Shown one piece after another: positions 1 through 10,729 of a stretch of DNA of 64,000 bases; within the stretch, counting starts at the first letter, position 1; every line of letters starts with the position of its first letter. The notes beneath the pieces were generated by a model that was not told the DNA's origin, did not search any database, and was given only the letters and a program-made list of their open reading frames with translations. Both the position numbers and the translations under genes were made by a program. Origin of the DNA: Paramacrobiotus metropolitanus (lineage: Eukaryota > Tardigrada > Eutardigrada > Parachela > Macrobiotidae); assembly GCF_019649055.1 (NCBI RefSeq), contig NW_026570416.1:62001-126000 (forward strand). Reading direction: 5' to 3'.

Positions 1-624
1 TCAGTAGTACCAGGGAAGCCCACGGCGAGCAAGGAACCGCCGAAGGCGCAAGAGACGTCGGTAGTTCCGGTGAAACCCTCGATGAGTAAGGAATCATCGA
101 AGGAGCAGCAAATTGCTGTACCGGCGGGGAAGAGCTTGACTCAACTGCCACCACCACCAGTAAGAACTCCGATGATCATACCCCAAGTTCGGGCATATAC
201 AGTGACTTATTCGAGATCAGAGGGACCGCCGAGTAAGGTTACTGCCCAGATTATCGATAGAGTTACGAACGAGGAGATTCCGTCATATCATCCTACTACA
301 CCGACGGAAATCAGAAACCAGATTACCAAACAGTCGAGAGATGAGGTGCAGGGGGCGCTACTTAAGATCAGACGCGAGGAAGATCGCGCAGATCCACGAA
401 TCCTCATTCAGACGTTAAGACAACTGATCACGCCAATAGCCGTGAAAGAGAAAGCTTGGATCTGTATACGAGTGGGAACACACGACGACCACTTTGCGTA
501 CATGTACGCAACCGATGGAGAGATGTTAGCAGTCGAGCGACATCGATTGAAAGAGGAATCGAGTCAGATGGTCAAAGGAAGCCGAAAGAGGCATATGATA
601 CGACCTACCTGTACCAGGAAATGA
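1..624 (+). CDS. Unknown charged protein, runs in from left edge
   Basis: The frame is open from the first base, so the start lies outside the window; the first in-frame Met codon is at 70. The part seen is rich in Pro, Ser, Lys and Glu, then becomes more globular (a WICIRVGTHDDHF stretch near residue 145 of the 184 counted from that Met). It overlaps the next large ORF in another frame. I recognise no family. It may be part of one element together with the ORFs to its right, because all share heavy use of CGA and TCG codons and no visible introns. Confidence 0.45.
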   Translation, partial: SVVPGKPTASKEPPKAQETSVVPVKPSMSKESSKEQQIAVPAGKSLTQLPPPPVRTPMIIPQVRAYTVTYSRSEGPPSKVTAQIIDRVTNEEIPSYHPTTPTEIRNQITKQSRDEVQGALLKIRREEDRADPRILIQTLRQLITPIAVKEKAWICIRVGTHDDHFAYMYATDGEMLAVERHRLKEESSQMVKGSRKRHMIRPTCTRK

Positions 625-3600
625 CCTGTCGAGTCTTCAAATTGGGACTCCACTGTACGGTCGGATTGCCCATCGTGATGATCGCCGAAATTGTCGATCC
701 TATATCAGGAGATCCCGTCCCATTTGCACCTTGGTTTACATCGAAAGAAGAGAAGGAATATGCTATCCTGGAAAATGAAAAAGCACTAGCGAATCTGTAC
801 AACATGTTACCTGAGGACAAGAAAAAAGATGTTGAAGCTAACAGAAACGGAATTCTGAATATCATGAGTCATCGAGCCGCCGATGATGAAGCCTATGTCA
901 GGGTGACGGCTACATATACTGACGATGGCCAGCTTCGTACGAGAGTTTACACACCGCATTACCACTTGGTCTACGAGATGGAGACTCCGAAGAAGCATCT
1001 TACGGTAGCGGCCGAAATCCATGAGACTTATGTCAAATCCAAACAGGCAGAGGAGGAAGGTCCTGCCGGTGAAGGTGAAGGTGAAGATGAAGAACAGATG
1101 GAAGCCAAAGATGCTCCCCAGGCGGAAGATGAACTCTTCGATGAGAATAACCCGAGACGATCGATGCAACGAGCGATCGCGATCATGATGGGAGCAGATC
1201 ACAAGGCATGTAACGACGTGAATTGTGATAGATGTCACCCACCTGCGGAATCTGAAACCGACGAAGAAGAGGAAGATGATGATGGGAAAACGGTGCAAGA
1301 AGATTCGGAAGAGGATGAACCGGCACCGAGATCGTCTAAAAACGAATCCAAACCGAAACCGTCTATAGGAGAACCGAAAACTAGCTCATCCAAAACTGAC
1401 ACAAAGTCAAAGAAATCGGAGAAATCAGACAAAGGGACTGATAAACCCGGAAAGACGGGAACGGGAAAGTCAAAAGGGAAATCTCAGAAAGATCAGAAAC
1501 AAAAAGGGGGAAAAAGGAAGGACCAATCCCCATCTGGTGATGAAGAGATCGCGAGCGAGGAATCAGAAGAGGATGATGAAGTCCTCGAAATTGATGAGAG
1601 TTTGAAATCGTCGACGACCACACCGAAAAAGGGTGTTATACAATCAGCAACCTCGCCGGAAGAAAAACCGAAACCTATCGCAATAAAGAGGGCGATCAAT
1701 ATGGGAGATATTATGGCAGCGTCGACTCAAAAGGAACGCAGAGAGAAGGCGCAGAAGAAAAAAGGGAAACGCGGAACGTCTCGCGAGTCGACAGCATCAG
1801 AGTCAAGTCGCCCGAGTACATCAACAATTGCTTCGAAGTCGAAACCCAACATTCCAGCTCGAGCTACACGAAGTCAGACGGGAGAGCGGAAGGCGGCACC
1901 GAACAGTCTTGAAGTAACTTTGGAAAAACAGAAGCAAGCAGCTTTGGAGAAACAGAAGAAAAGTGCCAAGAAGAAGAGCACTAAGAAGAAATCTAAACCC
2001 GCAGCAGTCCGACGTGTCGATGAAGTCGGATTAGCACAATATACAAGGAGACAGGGTAATAGTGATTTGGAATATTCGGAACCAGAAGATGAGGAACCCT
2101 TTCCCGACTTCGAGGAATTAGGGGATGATGACGATACCTTAACAGAGAATGATCTGATTGAGGCTACCAGTTTCGCAATGGCTACATTTCGCACGCGAGG
2201 TGATACCTCGGTGACAGTAAGGTTCCGAATACGTGTTAAAGAATGGTTGAATAAACGAAATCGACGTTTGACCCCGTCGAAGTTGGACACGATAATCGAT
2301 TATGCCCTGAATTCGGGTAGACTGGTTAAGAAACACCTTGATTGGCGTTGCACGTCGAAGTTAATTAGAACTGGTGGAATCGACAAGAAACTGTTCGAAC
2401 CACACGCCAATAAAAGAAGACAGATCGAAGTGGCCATCGCAGGCTTGCGAAGCCCGATCGGGTCTACTCGACACCGTATCAGCCAATATATGAATGGATT
2501 ATGGCAAAGCGGTATGGGTAGAATCGCTGAGATCGAAGCGGGTAATGAGACAATGTTGACACAGATGCTCCAAGAGGGTAAACTCCTCACTACCAACGCT
2601 TATGAAGGATCTCCGATCAGATATACCATGTTGGGGTTTATACCGGAGGATATACATGATTATTGTAACTTCTCGTCTAGCGAAGTGATGGAAAAACTTC
2701 CAATTCCCCAGCGAGATGATCCGGAAACTCCCATGTTGAATGTGATCCTACAGAAGGGAGATCAAAAGCGAGCTGCCAGAGAAAAGATCAAGGCAGATAA
2801 GTTGAAGGAATCGTTGACAACGAAGGGTATAATGGAACTTGCCTATGGATCGGATGATGAACATGACGCACCTCCGACACCTGGAGAGGTAGCTACGACG
2901 AGTAAACAGTCACATGGTGAGAAAACGAAGGCCGTAACTCCCATGAATAAGCTGACGGCAAAAACCGAAGCGGAATTGGAAGAAATGCGCCGTCGTCGAC
3001 AACAGGTATCGCTGTTGCCAACATCGAAGCAGGCAAAAACTAGCGGTGGCAAGTCAAAAGCCAGTGTAACTTCCCAAGAAGAAGGCGAAACTGCTGAGGA
3101 AGCATCGAAAGATGATGAGACGGACTCGGCTCCCACCCAGAGAAACGAACCGAAATCGACCAAGTCATCGTCAAGCTCAATCCCGAAACTTTCGATCGAT
3201 GAAAAAGAATCAGCGTCAGAAGATCGCGATTATATGCTCGGACTACCATTAGATAATCAGAACCCCGCTTGGTGCGAGTTGAAGAGCATCTTGGCGAAGC
3301 AGCCATTTCAGACGATGACCCAGAAAGACCTTAAATCGATCATATGTGCTAACCGAGTTTTGAGACTATCCGGCATGAGCTTCGATAGGATGACCAAGCG
3401 AGCCTACAAAGAAGGAAAGTTGGGCTTCAGTTATTCGGATACCAACCGGTGGTCATATTATCTACCACAGTCAATGCTCCCTCCACGACTGAAGATGGAA
3501 CTGAAGTTCTGGAAAATAGCCATCATTGATGCGCCGATGCCGAGACTTGGTGGATCGATAGGAGTCACATGGGACGACCTATCAAACTTTTTCGCCGTGA

Positions 3601-3683
3601 ATTACGAGTTGGGGATCTACAACATTGAAAGTGATCGGGAGGTGATTAAGATGGCAGTCGAAAGTTTAATCGATGATAAATAA
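456..3683 (+). CDS. Large unknown Lys/Ser/Glu-rich protein with winged-helix-like blocks
   Basis: This ORF of 1,075 codons has no intron signals. Residues about 60-190 look globular; about 200-560 are low complexity with acidic runs (EEEEDDDG) and Lys-rich runs (KKKSTKKKSKP) of nuclear type. About 580-760 and 930-1,070 contain repeated helix-helix-strand segments resembling winged-helix folds, such as VKEWLNKRNRRLTPSKLD and WCELKSILAKQPFQTMTQKD. I have no family match. Possible readings are an unknown nuclear DNA-binding protein or the structural protein of an unrecognised virus-like or giant transposable element. Base use differs from the host genes further right, which are GC-rich and split by introns. 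Confidence 0.55.
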   Translation: MDLYTSGNTRRPLCVHVRNRWRDVSSRATSIERGIESDGQRKPKEAYDTTYLYQEMTCRVFKLGLHCTVGLPIVMIAEIVDPISGDPVPFAPWFTSKEEKEYAILENEKALANLYNMLPEDKKKDVEANRNGILNIMSHRAADDEAYVRVTATYTDDGQLRTRVYTPHYHLVYEMETPKKHLTVAAEIHETYVKSKQAEEEGPAGEGEGEDEEQMEAKDAPQAEDELFDENNPRRSMQRAIAIMMGADHKACNDVNCDRCHPPAESETDEEEEDDDGKTVQEDSEEDEPAPRSSKNESKPKPSIGEPKTSSSKTDTKSKKSEKSDKGTDKPGKTGTGKSKGKSQKDQKQKGGKRKDQSPSGDEEIASEESEEDDEVLEIDESLKSSTTTPKKGVIQSATSPEEKPKPIAIKRAINMGDIMAASTQKERREKAQKKKGKRGTSRESTASESSRPSTSTIASKSKPNIPARATRSQTGERKAAPNSLEVTLEKQKQAALEKQKKSAKKKSTKKKSKPAAVRRVDEVGLAQYTRRQGNSDLEYSEPEDEEPFPDFEELGDDDDTLTENDLIEATSFAMATFRTRGDTSVTVRFRIRVKEWLNKRNRRLTPSKLDTIIDYALNSGRLVKKHLDWRCTSKLIRTGGIDKKLFEPHANKRRQIEVAIAGLRSPIGSTRHRISQYMNGLWQSGMGRIAEIEAGNETMLTQMLQEGKLLTTNAYEGSPIRYTMLGFIPEDIHDYCNFSSSEVMEKLPIPQRDDPETPMLNVILQKGDQKRAAREKIKADKLKESLTTKGIMELAYGSDDEHDAPPTPGEVATTSKQSHGEKTKAVTPMNKLTAKTEAELEEMRRRRQQVSLLPTSKQAKTSGGKSKASVTSQEEGETAEEASKDDETDSAPTQRNEPKSTKSSSSSIPKLSIDEKESASEDRDYMLGLPLDNQNPAWCELKSILAKQPFQTMTQKDLKSIICANRVLRLSGMSFDRMTKRAYKEGKLGFSYSDTNRWSYYLPQSMLPPRLKMELKFWKIAIIDAPMPRLGGSIGVTWDDLSNFFAVNYELGIYNIESDREVIKMAVESLIDDK

Positions 3684-3930
3684 ACTGCTGGAAATCAAGA
3701 ATCGCCGCATCTTTTCAAAATTTGAGGAGCCTCCGGAAGATACTCCAGGGAAGGAGATCGCGGACTTGGCGAAGATCCCGGCATCTCAGGAAGTTGCCTT
3801 GGAATCACAACAACCGGCACCGACTGAGCCTAAAACTGGCGAAACCGAAACGCAGTCAGCAGAAACCGGAGATAATGTGCCAGCAGCGACTGAAGCAACA
3901 GAGTCGGCTGACACATCAGCAAAAGAGTGA
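3673..3930 (+). CDS. Small acidic ORF overlapping the end of the large ORF
   Basis: The frame encodes 85 residues (MINKLLEIKNRRIFSKFEEP then a Glu/Thr/Pro/Ala-rich tail) and overlaps the previous ORF by 11 bases in another frame. The tail composition matches its neighbours, so it is probably a coding part of the same unit. No family is recognised. Confidence 0.35.
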   Translation: MINKLLEIKNRRIFSKFEEPPEDTPGKEIADLAKIPASQEVALESQQPAPTEPKTGETETQSAETGDNVPAATEATESADTSAKE

Positions 3931-4279
3931 ACGCGAAATGCGTGATATGCGGTTAGGAAGGTCCACCGCATATCACAGACGAAACAGCATCATATCAGTT
4001 TAACGAAAGTGAAAAGTTGAAATAACCGAGATGAAAAACGTGAAACAGATGGTTGAAATGACTTAGCGAATGGGCTAAACGAGATGAGAAGATGAAACAA
4101 CTACATCAGTCAAATAGGCGAATGAGCTTAGAACTGATAACATGGAACAGTCACCATGTTATGGTGTTAAAAATGTCATCATGAGCTAGGAAGGTCTCAG
4201 CTCAGTACGGAAATAGCCTAACTTAGGCGTGAAGGATGATAAGAATGATCGGGAGATGGTTACGAGATGATATTTTGAC
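3931..4279 (+). other. Non-coding spacer with stem-loops sharing a loop sequence
   Basis: No ORF is convincing here. At about 3,940-3,975 an 11-bp stem (tgatatgcggt/accgcatatca) encloses the loop taggaaggtcc. At about 4,173-4,205 a different 6-bp stem (tgagct/agctca) encloses aggaaggtctc. Other stems are taacatgg/ccatgtta near 4,138 and gcctaa/ttaggc near 4,210. Conserved loops on different stems suggest a structured RNA. Confidence 0.45.
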
Positions 4280-7270
4280 ATGTCTTACCATTGCAGATTA
4301 AAAACGAAGATGGCGGAAAAAGGTCCGACCAAACCAAACACTCAAGCGGCGGCACCGGCGGTGAGAAGTCAAGCAGCACCAGCAGCAGCCGCGAATAATC
4401 AAGCCCGATCTGCAAAAGGAAGAAATCAAGTGGCGCCGACATCTTCGCGAAGTCAAGTGGCACCGTCCACAAGTCAGGCAGCACCTGCGCCTGCAAGAAG
4501 TCAACCGGCAGCTGCAAAAGGTCAAACCGCAGCTACACCTGTGTAGCAAACGGCTGCACCTGCGAAAAGTCAAGCTGCACCAACTGCAATCCAGACGGCA
4601 TCTGTAACACGTCCTCGGGAACCTTGGATTGATCCGTTTACGGGCTATAATTCTAAATGTCCGGACTGTATCAGAAACAACAAGGTTGAAAAAGGAGATT
4701 ACCCTTGCTGGTTCTGCATCTTTAAAGAACCGAATCGAACTCTGGTGGCATATACTGAAGCTATTCGCGGGAATAAAGATGTTTTCCGAGCCATAACATC
4801 AGCAGAGGCATGGAAGACGGTCCCACCGAGAGAAAAGATGCTGATCGAAGATTGATATCGTCAGGCGATCAAGAACGGTGAGATCGGCTGGGACGCTACG
4901 TATGAACCTCCACAAGATGACTTATGTGATGCTTTCCGCAAAAAGTTCGATGCGGATCAAGCGAGGATGATGGAGGAGAAACGACAGAAGGATCTGGCAG
5001 ACGAGATGACAGCCAGTAGAAAACGTGCCGAACAACGGGCAGCCCAGGATTACCGAGAAAGGTCGGTGCAGGGCAAAGCTCCTATTCCTGTGGCTCAATT
5101 GAATGCAGCCGAAGCGGAGGTTAGAGTGAAGGCCATTCTCCTTCAAATCGGTGAATTGATTAAAGAACCGTCAAAGATCCGCGCAAGCACATTCGAACTC
5201 CTCCTACGAGAGAAGATGAGGTTGGAAAGAGGCGAAGCACTTAAACCTGATACCAAGATGCTCATCGAAAAGATGACCGAGGAGGTTCGAAAGACACACG
5301 AAGTGGAACGGGATGTTATGAAAGCATTTCAAAGTTTTCGGCGTGATGAAGGTTTCCAACGGCCTCGATCACCAGTGCGAAGGGAACATCAGAGATCACG
5401 AGAGTATTCACATGAACGAAATTACGACTCTCGCAATGAAAGATCAAGAGAACGTTCCCGCGAAAGGACCCGTGACTATCATAACGAAAGAGATGATAGA
5501 TCACGCTCGCGCAATTACGATTACCGTGGCGGCAGATCATGGGTGCGCCATGGAGATCAAGTAATTGAGACCAGCGCACATCGTCGCCATATACCAGCTG
5601 ACCGACGACGAGATGAACCTCGTCAAGAAGAAACGCGTCGAGATGAACCACATCAACAGATACCGATGGGAGTTGGTTTCTGTCATCCAAAAGTCAGAGG
5701 GTTCACACTGGAACGACGAGAAGGAACCTTAGCGGGACCTGTCAGAAGTCGCAGCCCGTACGATAAGGGATGGCAGGAAGATATGAATTACTTCGCAATT
5801 TTCCCGATAAATCACAAACGAACTTCGAGCGGAGAACGCGACGATACTCCACCGAAACAGCCGAAAGTGAAGTCAGTGGTCCATATGGTAGAACCATTGA
5901 TTGTGACGATGGACGAAGACGAACCGATGGAAACATCATCAACTGACAACGTTGTCCACAGATGAAATGTGGTATTGGACCGCGATCTTGAACCATCGAC
6001 ATCGGCGCGACGTGAGCAGAAAGGCCCTCACGAATCGCACAATCGCCGTCAAGAACCGCAGAATCGATATCAACCAGAACGTCAACAGGAACGACCAGAA
6101 CGACGACGTGAAGATGGTCACCGGAGAGATCACTCGCGCTTTGACAATTCACGACGCAGGTTGATCAGCAAAATGTACGACATGGATGATATGGAAATTG
6201 AATCGGAGCAGTCAGTGATGATACATGCGCAGCTCCACAATCTACGCGAGTTTCTACGGGACTCTAATTACGAAACGGATCTCAGAGAGAGCAACCTCGG
6301 TCGCCTGGAGATCACCACCGAATCTGCGATGGTGTGTTACACACCAATCCGACAATGTGGCTTACCGAGTCTCCTCGACTTGAGCTTATGGGAAGACCCA
6401 TTGGATACAATCGACAATACGGGACTTACACAGTTCCGCTACCAAGAAATTAAGGAGCGAAGTCTATATGTGGCACAATTTGTGCTACGTAACGTGAATC
6501 CGGCATTCAAGGTACTTACGGCACGAGCAGCCATTGGACTGACGGTTGACCCTACCGACTACAAATCGCGAGTTTTCGGTCAGAAGGTCTTTGCTGCGAG
6601 ATTGGGCCATTTTCCGACACAGAATCAGCTGTTTTCGGACTTTACGAAGGGGAAAGTTCCGTCTGTGTACCGGGAAAAGGTTGCTAAATTAGGAATGCCG
6701 TCGAGACATCAGGAGATCGCACTTAAAGCGAAGGACGGATTGGCGATCTGCAAAAAGCGATTTGATGATTGTAACCTCCATGAAATACACGAAGCACAGT
6801 ACCAGGAAAGAATCAATCGAATCCGAGATACTATGGACACGCCGTATATCGAGCCGCAAGATCGAGTCCATGAGTATATCGAAGATCACCTGGTATGGAA
6901 AGGATCGAAAAATCCGACAACTTCTAATGTTCCGAATACACCGGGCCGACGAGCTGCTCGAAATCAGAATATCCGGAATCAGTATGAGGATGCCAGACAA
7001 CGATTGGCTGAAGATCCTCAAAATCGGAACTTGCAACGTGAAGAGAACGATGCACGACATCGTTTGGACGCGATCAAACGTTCACGACAGGGGAAAGGTC
7101 GCGGGCCACGACACATCGTCTTACGAGTTCAAGCGGAAGAGGACGTACCGGCTGGATCAGCTGCACCAGTTGATCGGACTTCTGACAGAAATCAGCCGGG
7201 TCCAACGCGAAAACGTCCACCGCGCGACAATGACGATGGAGATGGGTCGAATGAGATGATGGATCAGTAA
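4280..7270 (+). CDS. Unknown coding block: Ala/Gln-rich start, Cys4 motif, RS/RE-rich middle, globular end
   Basis: One reading frame is open over most of this 3-kb block, with about three interruptions. The first third is Ala/Gln/Pro-rich, followed near 4,656-4,722 by a CPDC...CWFC pair typical of a zinc ribbon. The middle (about 5,350-5,700) has runs such as RSRERSRERTRDYHNERDD, like RNA-binding RS/RE proteins. From about 6,170 to 6,900 the chain is globular, then basic to the end. I do not recognise the family. If this is a virus-like or mobile element it is a decayed or read-through copy. The style matches the ORFs at 1-3,930, so all may be parts of one unit. Confidence 0.45.
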
Positions 7271-7870
7271 GACTGATTTAATAGGAGTTGCTACGGCTTA
7301 TGTCGGCATCCCTATATATCGACTCATCTTAGTTAAGAGAAGCTACGGTACATTTGGCCGGCTCTCTAAAATAAGGTTGAAGAGATGGATCGTGCGACGA
7401 GATGAACTTTACCAGGGAGGCAAGCTGAGATGAGCTTGAAAGCCGATGAAAAATGGCTAAGTTCCTCCATGACCTATGCTGAATTAACTGTACCAGATGA
7501 TGTCGCACATCCACGATCAGAAAGATGATCTTACCAGGGAGGAAGCGAACTTCGCTTATCTATATGATGTCCTCCATGACTTAACCGGATCTTATTATAA
7601 AGTCGTACAATTGATACGCACCTATTCCAAAGCTGAAGCAGTATTCCTAAGACGTACATTCGATACGCACCTTATTCCTAAAAGCTGATGTGATGAAAGT
7701 CGCACGAGGATGCGCAAGAGATGCTCAAACGGAGTGGAGTTGCTCAAGATGGAGCGGAATGGGCCAAAGAGAAGCGGAAAAGCGGTGGACAGGATACCTG
7801 TGACCTATGCAAGTCGAGTGGAGGATCCTAGTCTACATGTTCATTTAACCACTTTTGTTGATCTGTTTTA
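7271..7870 (+). repeat. Non-coding tail with two imperfect copies of a ~125-nt structured unit
   Basis: Two units start with accagggagg at about 7,409 and 7,534. Each has an inner hairpin (caagct/agcttg; aagcga/tcgctt) and then tcctccatgac, which can pair with the opening gggagg. A second direct repeat (gatacgcacc...attcc...aaagctga) follows at about 7,614 and 7,664. No ORF here is credible. This looks like the 3' non-coding part of the preceding unknown unit. Confidence 0.45.
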
Positions 7871-8077
7871 ACTGTTGATCTGTTTAAATGGAATAGTATT
7901 TTTATACAGATCTCTTTATTCACATTGTGCATTTGGAATCATGTGATAAGAAGGAACAAGAGAATTTGATGTTTTTTTTACGAGAGCGCGCACAGACCAC
8001 CGATCGGAGCGGAATGGAATGGATCGAGCTTCGACGGAGCTCAGCCTCCCACCCAGAGGCATGTGAGGCGATGGCTC

Positions 8078-8440
8078 CCTTGCGTCCACCTGCGTGACGC
8101 TACTGGCGCTACGGGAGTGCTTCGTTGCACTGCTGCGTGGGGAATTGCCGTCTGTGACGCAGCGCTTCTCTGATTGGTCGGCTACTGCCGTTCGTTGTGT
8201 TCACTGCTGCGCAGTGTATTAGAGTTGTCGAGAGCAGGTGGAATTTGGCTCTCTGAGTGTGTTGAACGTCAGTGTGTTTTGGTTCTCGATCGGAGATACT
8301 ATTAAATTGTATAACGTAGTCTGGATATCGTGCGTTGCGCATTTCATCCCTAGTACGACACGTTCTACATTCTACGGAGTCCTGTCAGTCTGGGCTTCCG
8401 TCCTGGACTCTTTCACAGTCCACGGTGATATGCTTCTAAC
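8078..8440 (+). repeat. Diverged ~350-bp repeat, inverted partner of 10,730-11,060
   Basis: Blocks such as ctctgattgg, tcgtgcgttg, tcctgtcagtctggg and gtccacggt occur here in order, and again in the same order on the minus strand at 10,730-11,060. The ccaat-type block (attgg here) and a weak AT box near 8,300 would fit a promoter-bearing repeat such as an LTR, but I cannot see clear LTR ends. ORFs here are not convincing. Confidence 0.5.
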
Positions 8441-8584
8441 TTCGAAATACCGAAACTTTGCTGTCAACTGGTGGAACTTCTCCATGGTATTTAGTTAACA
8501 ATTTTATCATCAACGAAGGACGGTTGAGAACATTTTGGGTTTTCAATGAAAACAGTTAACAGAAAGAAATCAAGAATTTGAAGC

Positions 8585-9610
8585 TTACCAAGAAAAGCCG
8601 GAAGCGTAGCCCAGTTGGCTGAAAACTATAAGGCATAAGCGCAACAAATATGCTTTCGTCGAAGAACTGGGATATTTTTTCTACCCTCTGGCGGTGGAAA
8701 CGTTCGGTACGTTTGGAGTATCTTTTGCTGAGCTCATCCGTTTCGCCGGCCGTAAGATCCGCGAAATAGAGCCCTGCGCGAGCGCCGAGCCTCGGCTCGG
8801 CTCGTGAGCGCTCGCCGCTCGCGAGCCGAATGAGCGAGCTTTTACCGCTACTGGCGCGAGCCGAGTCGAGCCGAGCGGTCGTTTATCGATGGGCGAGCGA
8901 GCCGAGCAAGCGACAGTCAGAGGTCACGAGCGAGCTGAGCACTGCTTTCTGTCCCGTACTATTTTTTATAGAATTTCTAACGATTTTCTTGCAAAAATGC
9001 GCGTTGGCTTCGCGCTTCGCGCGAAATAAGCTGTTCGGAACTATTTTTTTTATTAATTTCTAGCAATTTTCCTGTAAAAAGCGCGTTGGTTTCGCGCTTC
9101 GCGCGAAATAAACTTGTTTAAATTCATGCAGCAGCGCTGCCATGAAAAAAACCAAACTACGTTTTACATTAATCTGCATACAACTTTGCTCGCGAGCGGT
9201 CTGAGCAGAAAAACTTGAAATCGTTCACGAGCCGAGCGATCCGAGCAATAAGAAATCTGGACACGAGCCGAGCGAGCGAGCAAACGATTCAGCACGAGCG
9301 AGCTGAGAAAAATTTTGCAACAGTTAAAATGACACGAGCGAGCGTGAGCCAAACATTTGACGCTCGCGCAGGGCTCTACCGCGAAATTACCGGAGAACCA
9401 CGATCTACGGCCTTTTTAAGGCAGCGCTTAAGCCTTGCAGTAGTCAGAGGAAATGCAGCTGCGGTTTTGGGTACACTGTCTGCACGCCCCAAGATCACTA
9501 ATGGGACTAACGATTTTGGATGTTTTTTCAATGTTTAAATTCTGATCATTTTAGGTAGTGTAAACCTGTGCTAGCCCATCTGATCTGTAAGCTGACTGGT
9601 GTCGAATAAA
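8585..9610 (+). mobile_element. 5'-truncated retroelement 3' end (LINE-type), split by a MITE
   Basis: The coding remnant reads FVEELGYFFYPLAVETFGTF, then, after an inserted MITE, TGEPRSTAFLRQRLSLAVVR and GNAAAVLGTL. This matches the C-terminal tail known from many invertebrate non-LTR reverse-transcriptase proteins (pattern PxAxETxGxxG ... TGExRxxxFLxQRxSxAxxRGNAAxVLGT). A 3' UTR with gaataaaaag follows. The copy lacks its reverse-transcriptase core and is dead. A sister copy lies at 19,395-19,845. Confidence 0.75.
8767..9378. mobile_element. hAT-type non-autonomous element (MITE), 612 bp, with 8-bp TSD
   Basis: The ends are perfect 18-bp inverted repeats: tagagccctgcgcgagcg at 8,767-8,784 and its complement at 9,361-9,378. 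They are flanked by the direct 8-bp duplication ccgcgaaa (8,759-8,766 and 9,379-9,386). An 8-bp TSD with a TAG-starting TIR is the hAT signature. The intact sister retroelement at 19,6xx shows the unoccupied site. The interior has no transposase ORF; it is full of gagccgagc repeats and two direct copies of gcgcgttgg(c/t)ttcgcgcttc. Confidence 0.85.
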
Positions 9611-10729
9611 AAGTCAGAATTTGAATATGTAGACGAAACTGCCTGTCATGTGTCCTGTATATAGTAGCTGCCTACCGTAGCAGGAAACCACAACCGTTAT
9701 TTAAGCAGCTGCCGTAGGGGTTGACAATCCTGAATCATTACGAGTACCGTATCGGTATTTCCTTCCTTTATAATAAAAGAATAAGAAGGTGCTGAAAATT
9801 CGTATCTGTCAGGGTCTAAGTCATAGATAGACTCAACCAAACGTGGATGTCTATGTACCGTTCGATAGCCCAGAATGTGTAGATTTGTACAAAGTTATCA
9901 GGTTACCAAAAAACAAAAACCCCTTTGAGAAAAAATTAAAACATGTAACAAGGAAAGTCTACGGGACGTCAAAAACCAGTTAACGCAGCGCAGCTAAGTA
10001 AGTAGCTGTCACCTTGGGCAGGTTGTGGGCCCCACAACCTGCCCAAGGTTGTGGGGCCCACAACAAAGTCAGCAAAGCCCCACAATGTGGGGCTTTGCTG
10101 ACTTTATCGTAACGGCGAAAAAGTACGGCTGCCGCTGCAGCTGGCCCGTTTTTTGTCGAGTTCGTTTAAATTGCTTTTAGATTTGCGAAGGTAAAGGGCA
10201 CACGTTTGAACTTTAAAGTATGTCCAGTTGTCATTTCTCCAGATTTTTGTAAAACGTACTGTAAAAAACTGCACATAGTATTGATAGTTATCTGACTACT
10301 ATTCCCGTTATGAAATTTCTGCACTTGCTGCAGTAGTTTCGCAATGTAAATCTGTGTTTGATTTGATATGTTCAGTTTATGTCCGCGTGGAAACTTCTTG
10401 CGAGCTATGCCGCGTTCGGGTTTCGAACCTCATGATACCCAATTCGATAGTTTAACAGGGAGGTGACGCCAAGAGACACGACGCGAGCGGATCTCAAGGA
10501 ACAACAAGCGAGACATTCTGCGTAGTGTTCGGCACAGTAACAGCCAAATCCCGAACTTATAGAAACTACAAGTATACACAATCCCAAAACAGGCGAAAGT
10601 CGAACACTGGGTTTGCTTTATAACGCGGGTCCGTATGAGCGCCACGCGTCAGCGAACAGCGGTGAACCCGGATGAGGCTTTAATTCCGAATCTAATGCGC
10701 ACCGTGGCGCAACAAACACCCGACTAACA
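9611..10729. repeat. Gene-free stretch with two adjacent perfect hairpins
   Basis: No supported gene. At 10,011-10,049 a 19-bp perfect stem (accttgggcaggttgtggg and its complement, one-base loop) is followed at 10,065-10,105 by a 20-bp perfect stem (aaagtcagcaaagccccaca and its complement, one-base loop). A third, overlapping stem is gttgtgg/ccacaac at 10,048-10,064. A B-box-like ggttcgaaaccc (minus) lies near 10,425 without a convincing tRNA fold. Confidence 0.7.

Noticed and set aside
7680-7720. Hammerhead-like ctgatg...gaaag
   Set aside because: The core does not match CUGANGA with GAAA and the needed stems are missing.
10405-10690. Possible tRNA gene around the B-box-like ggttcgaaaccc
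   Set aside because: No A box at the right distance and no acceptor pairing.
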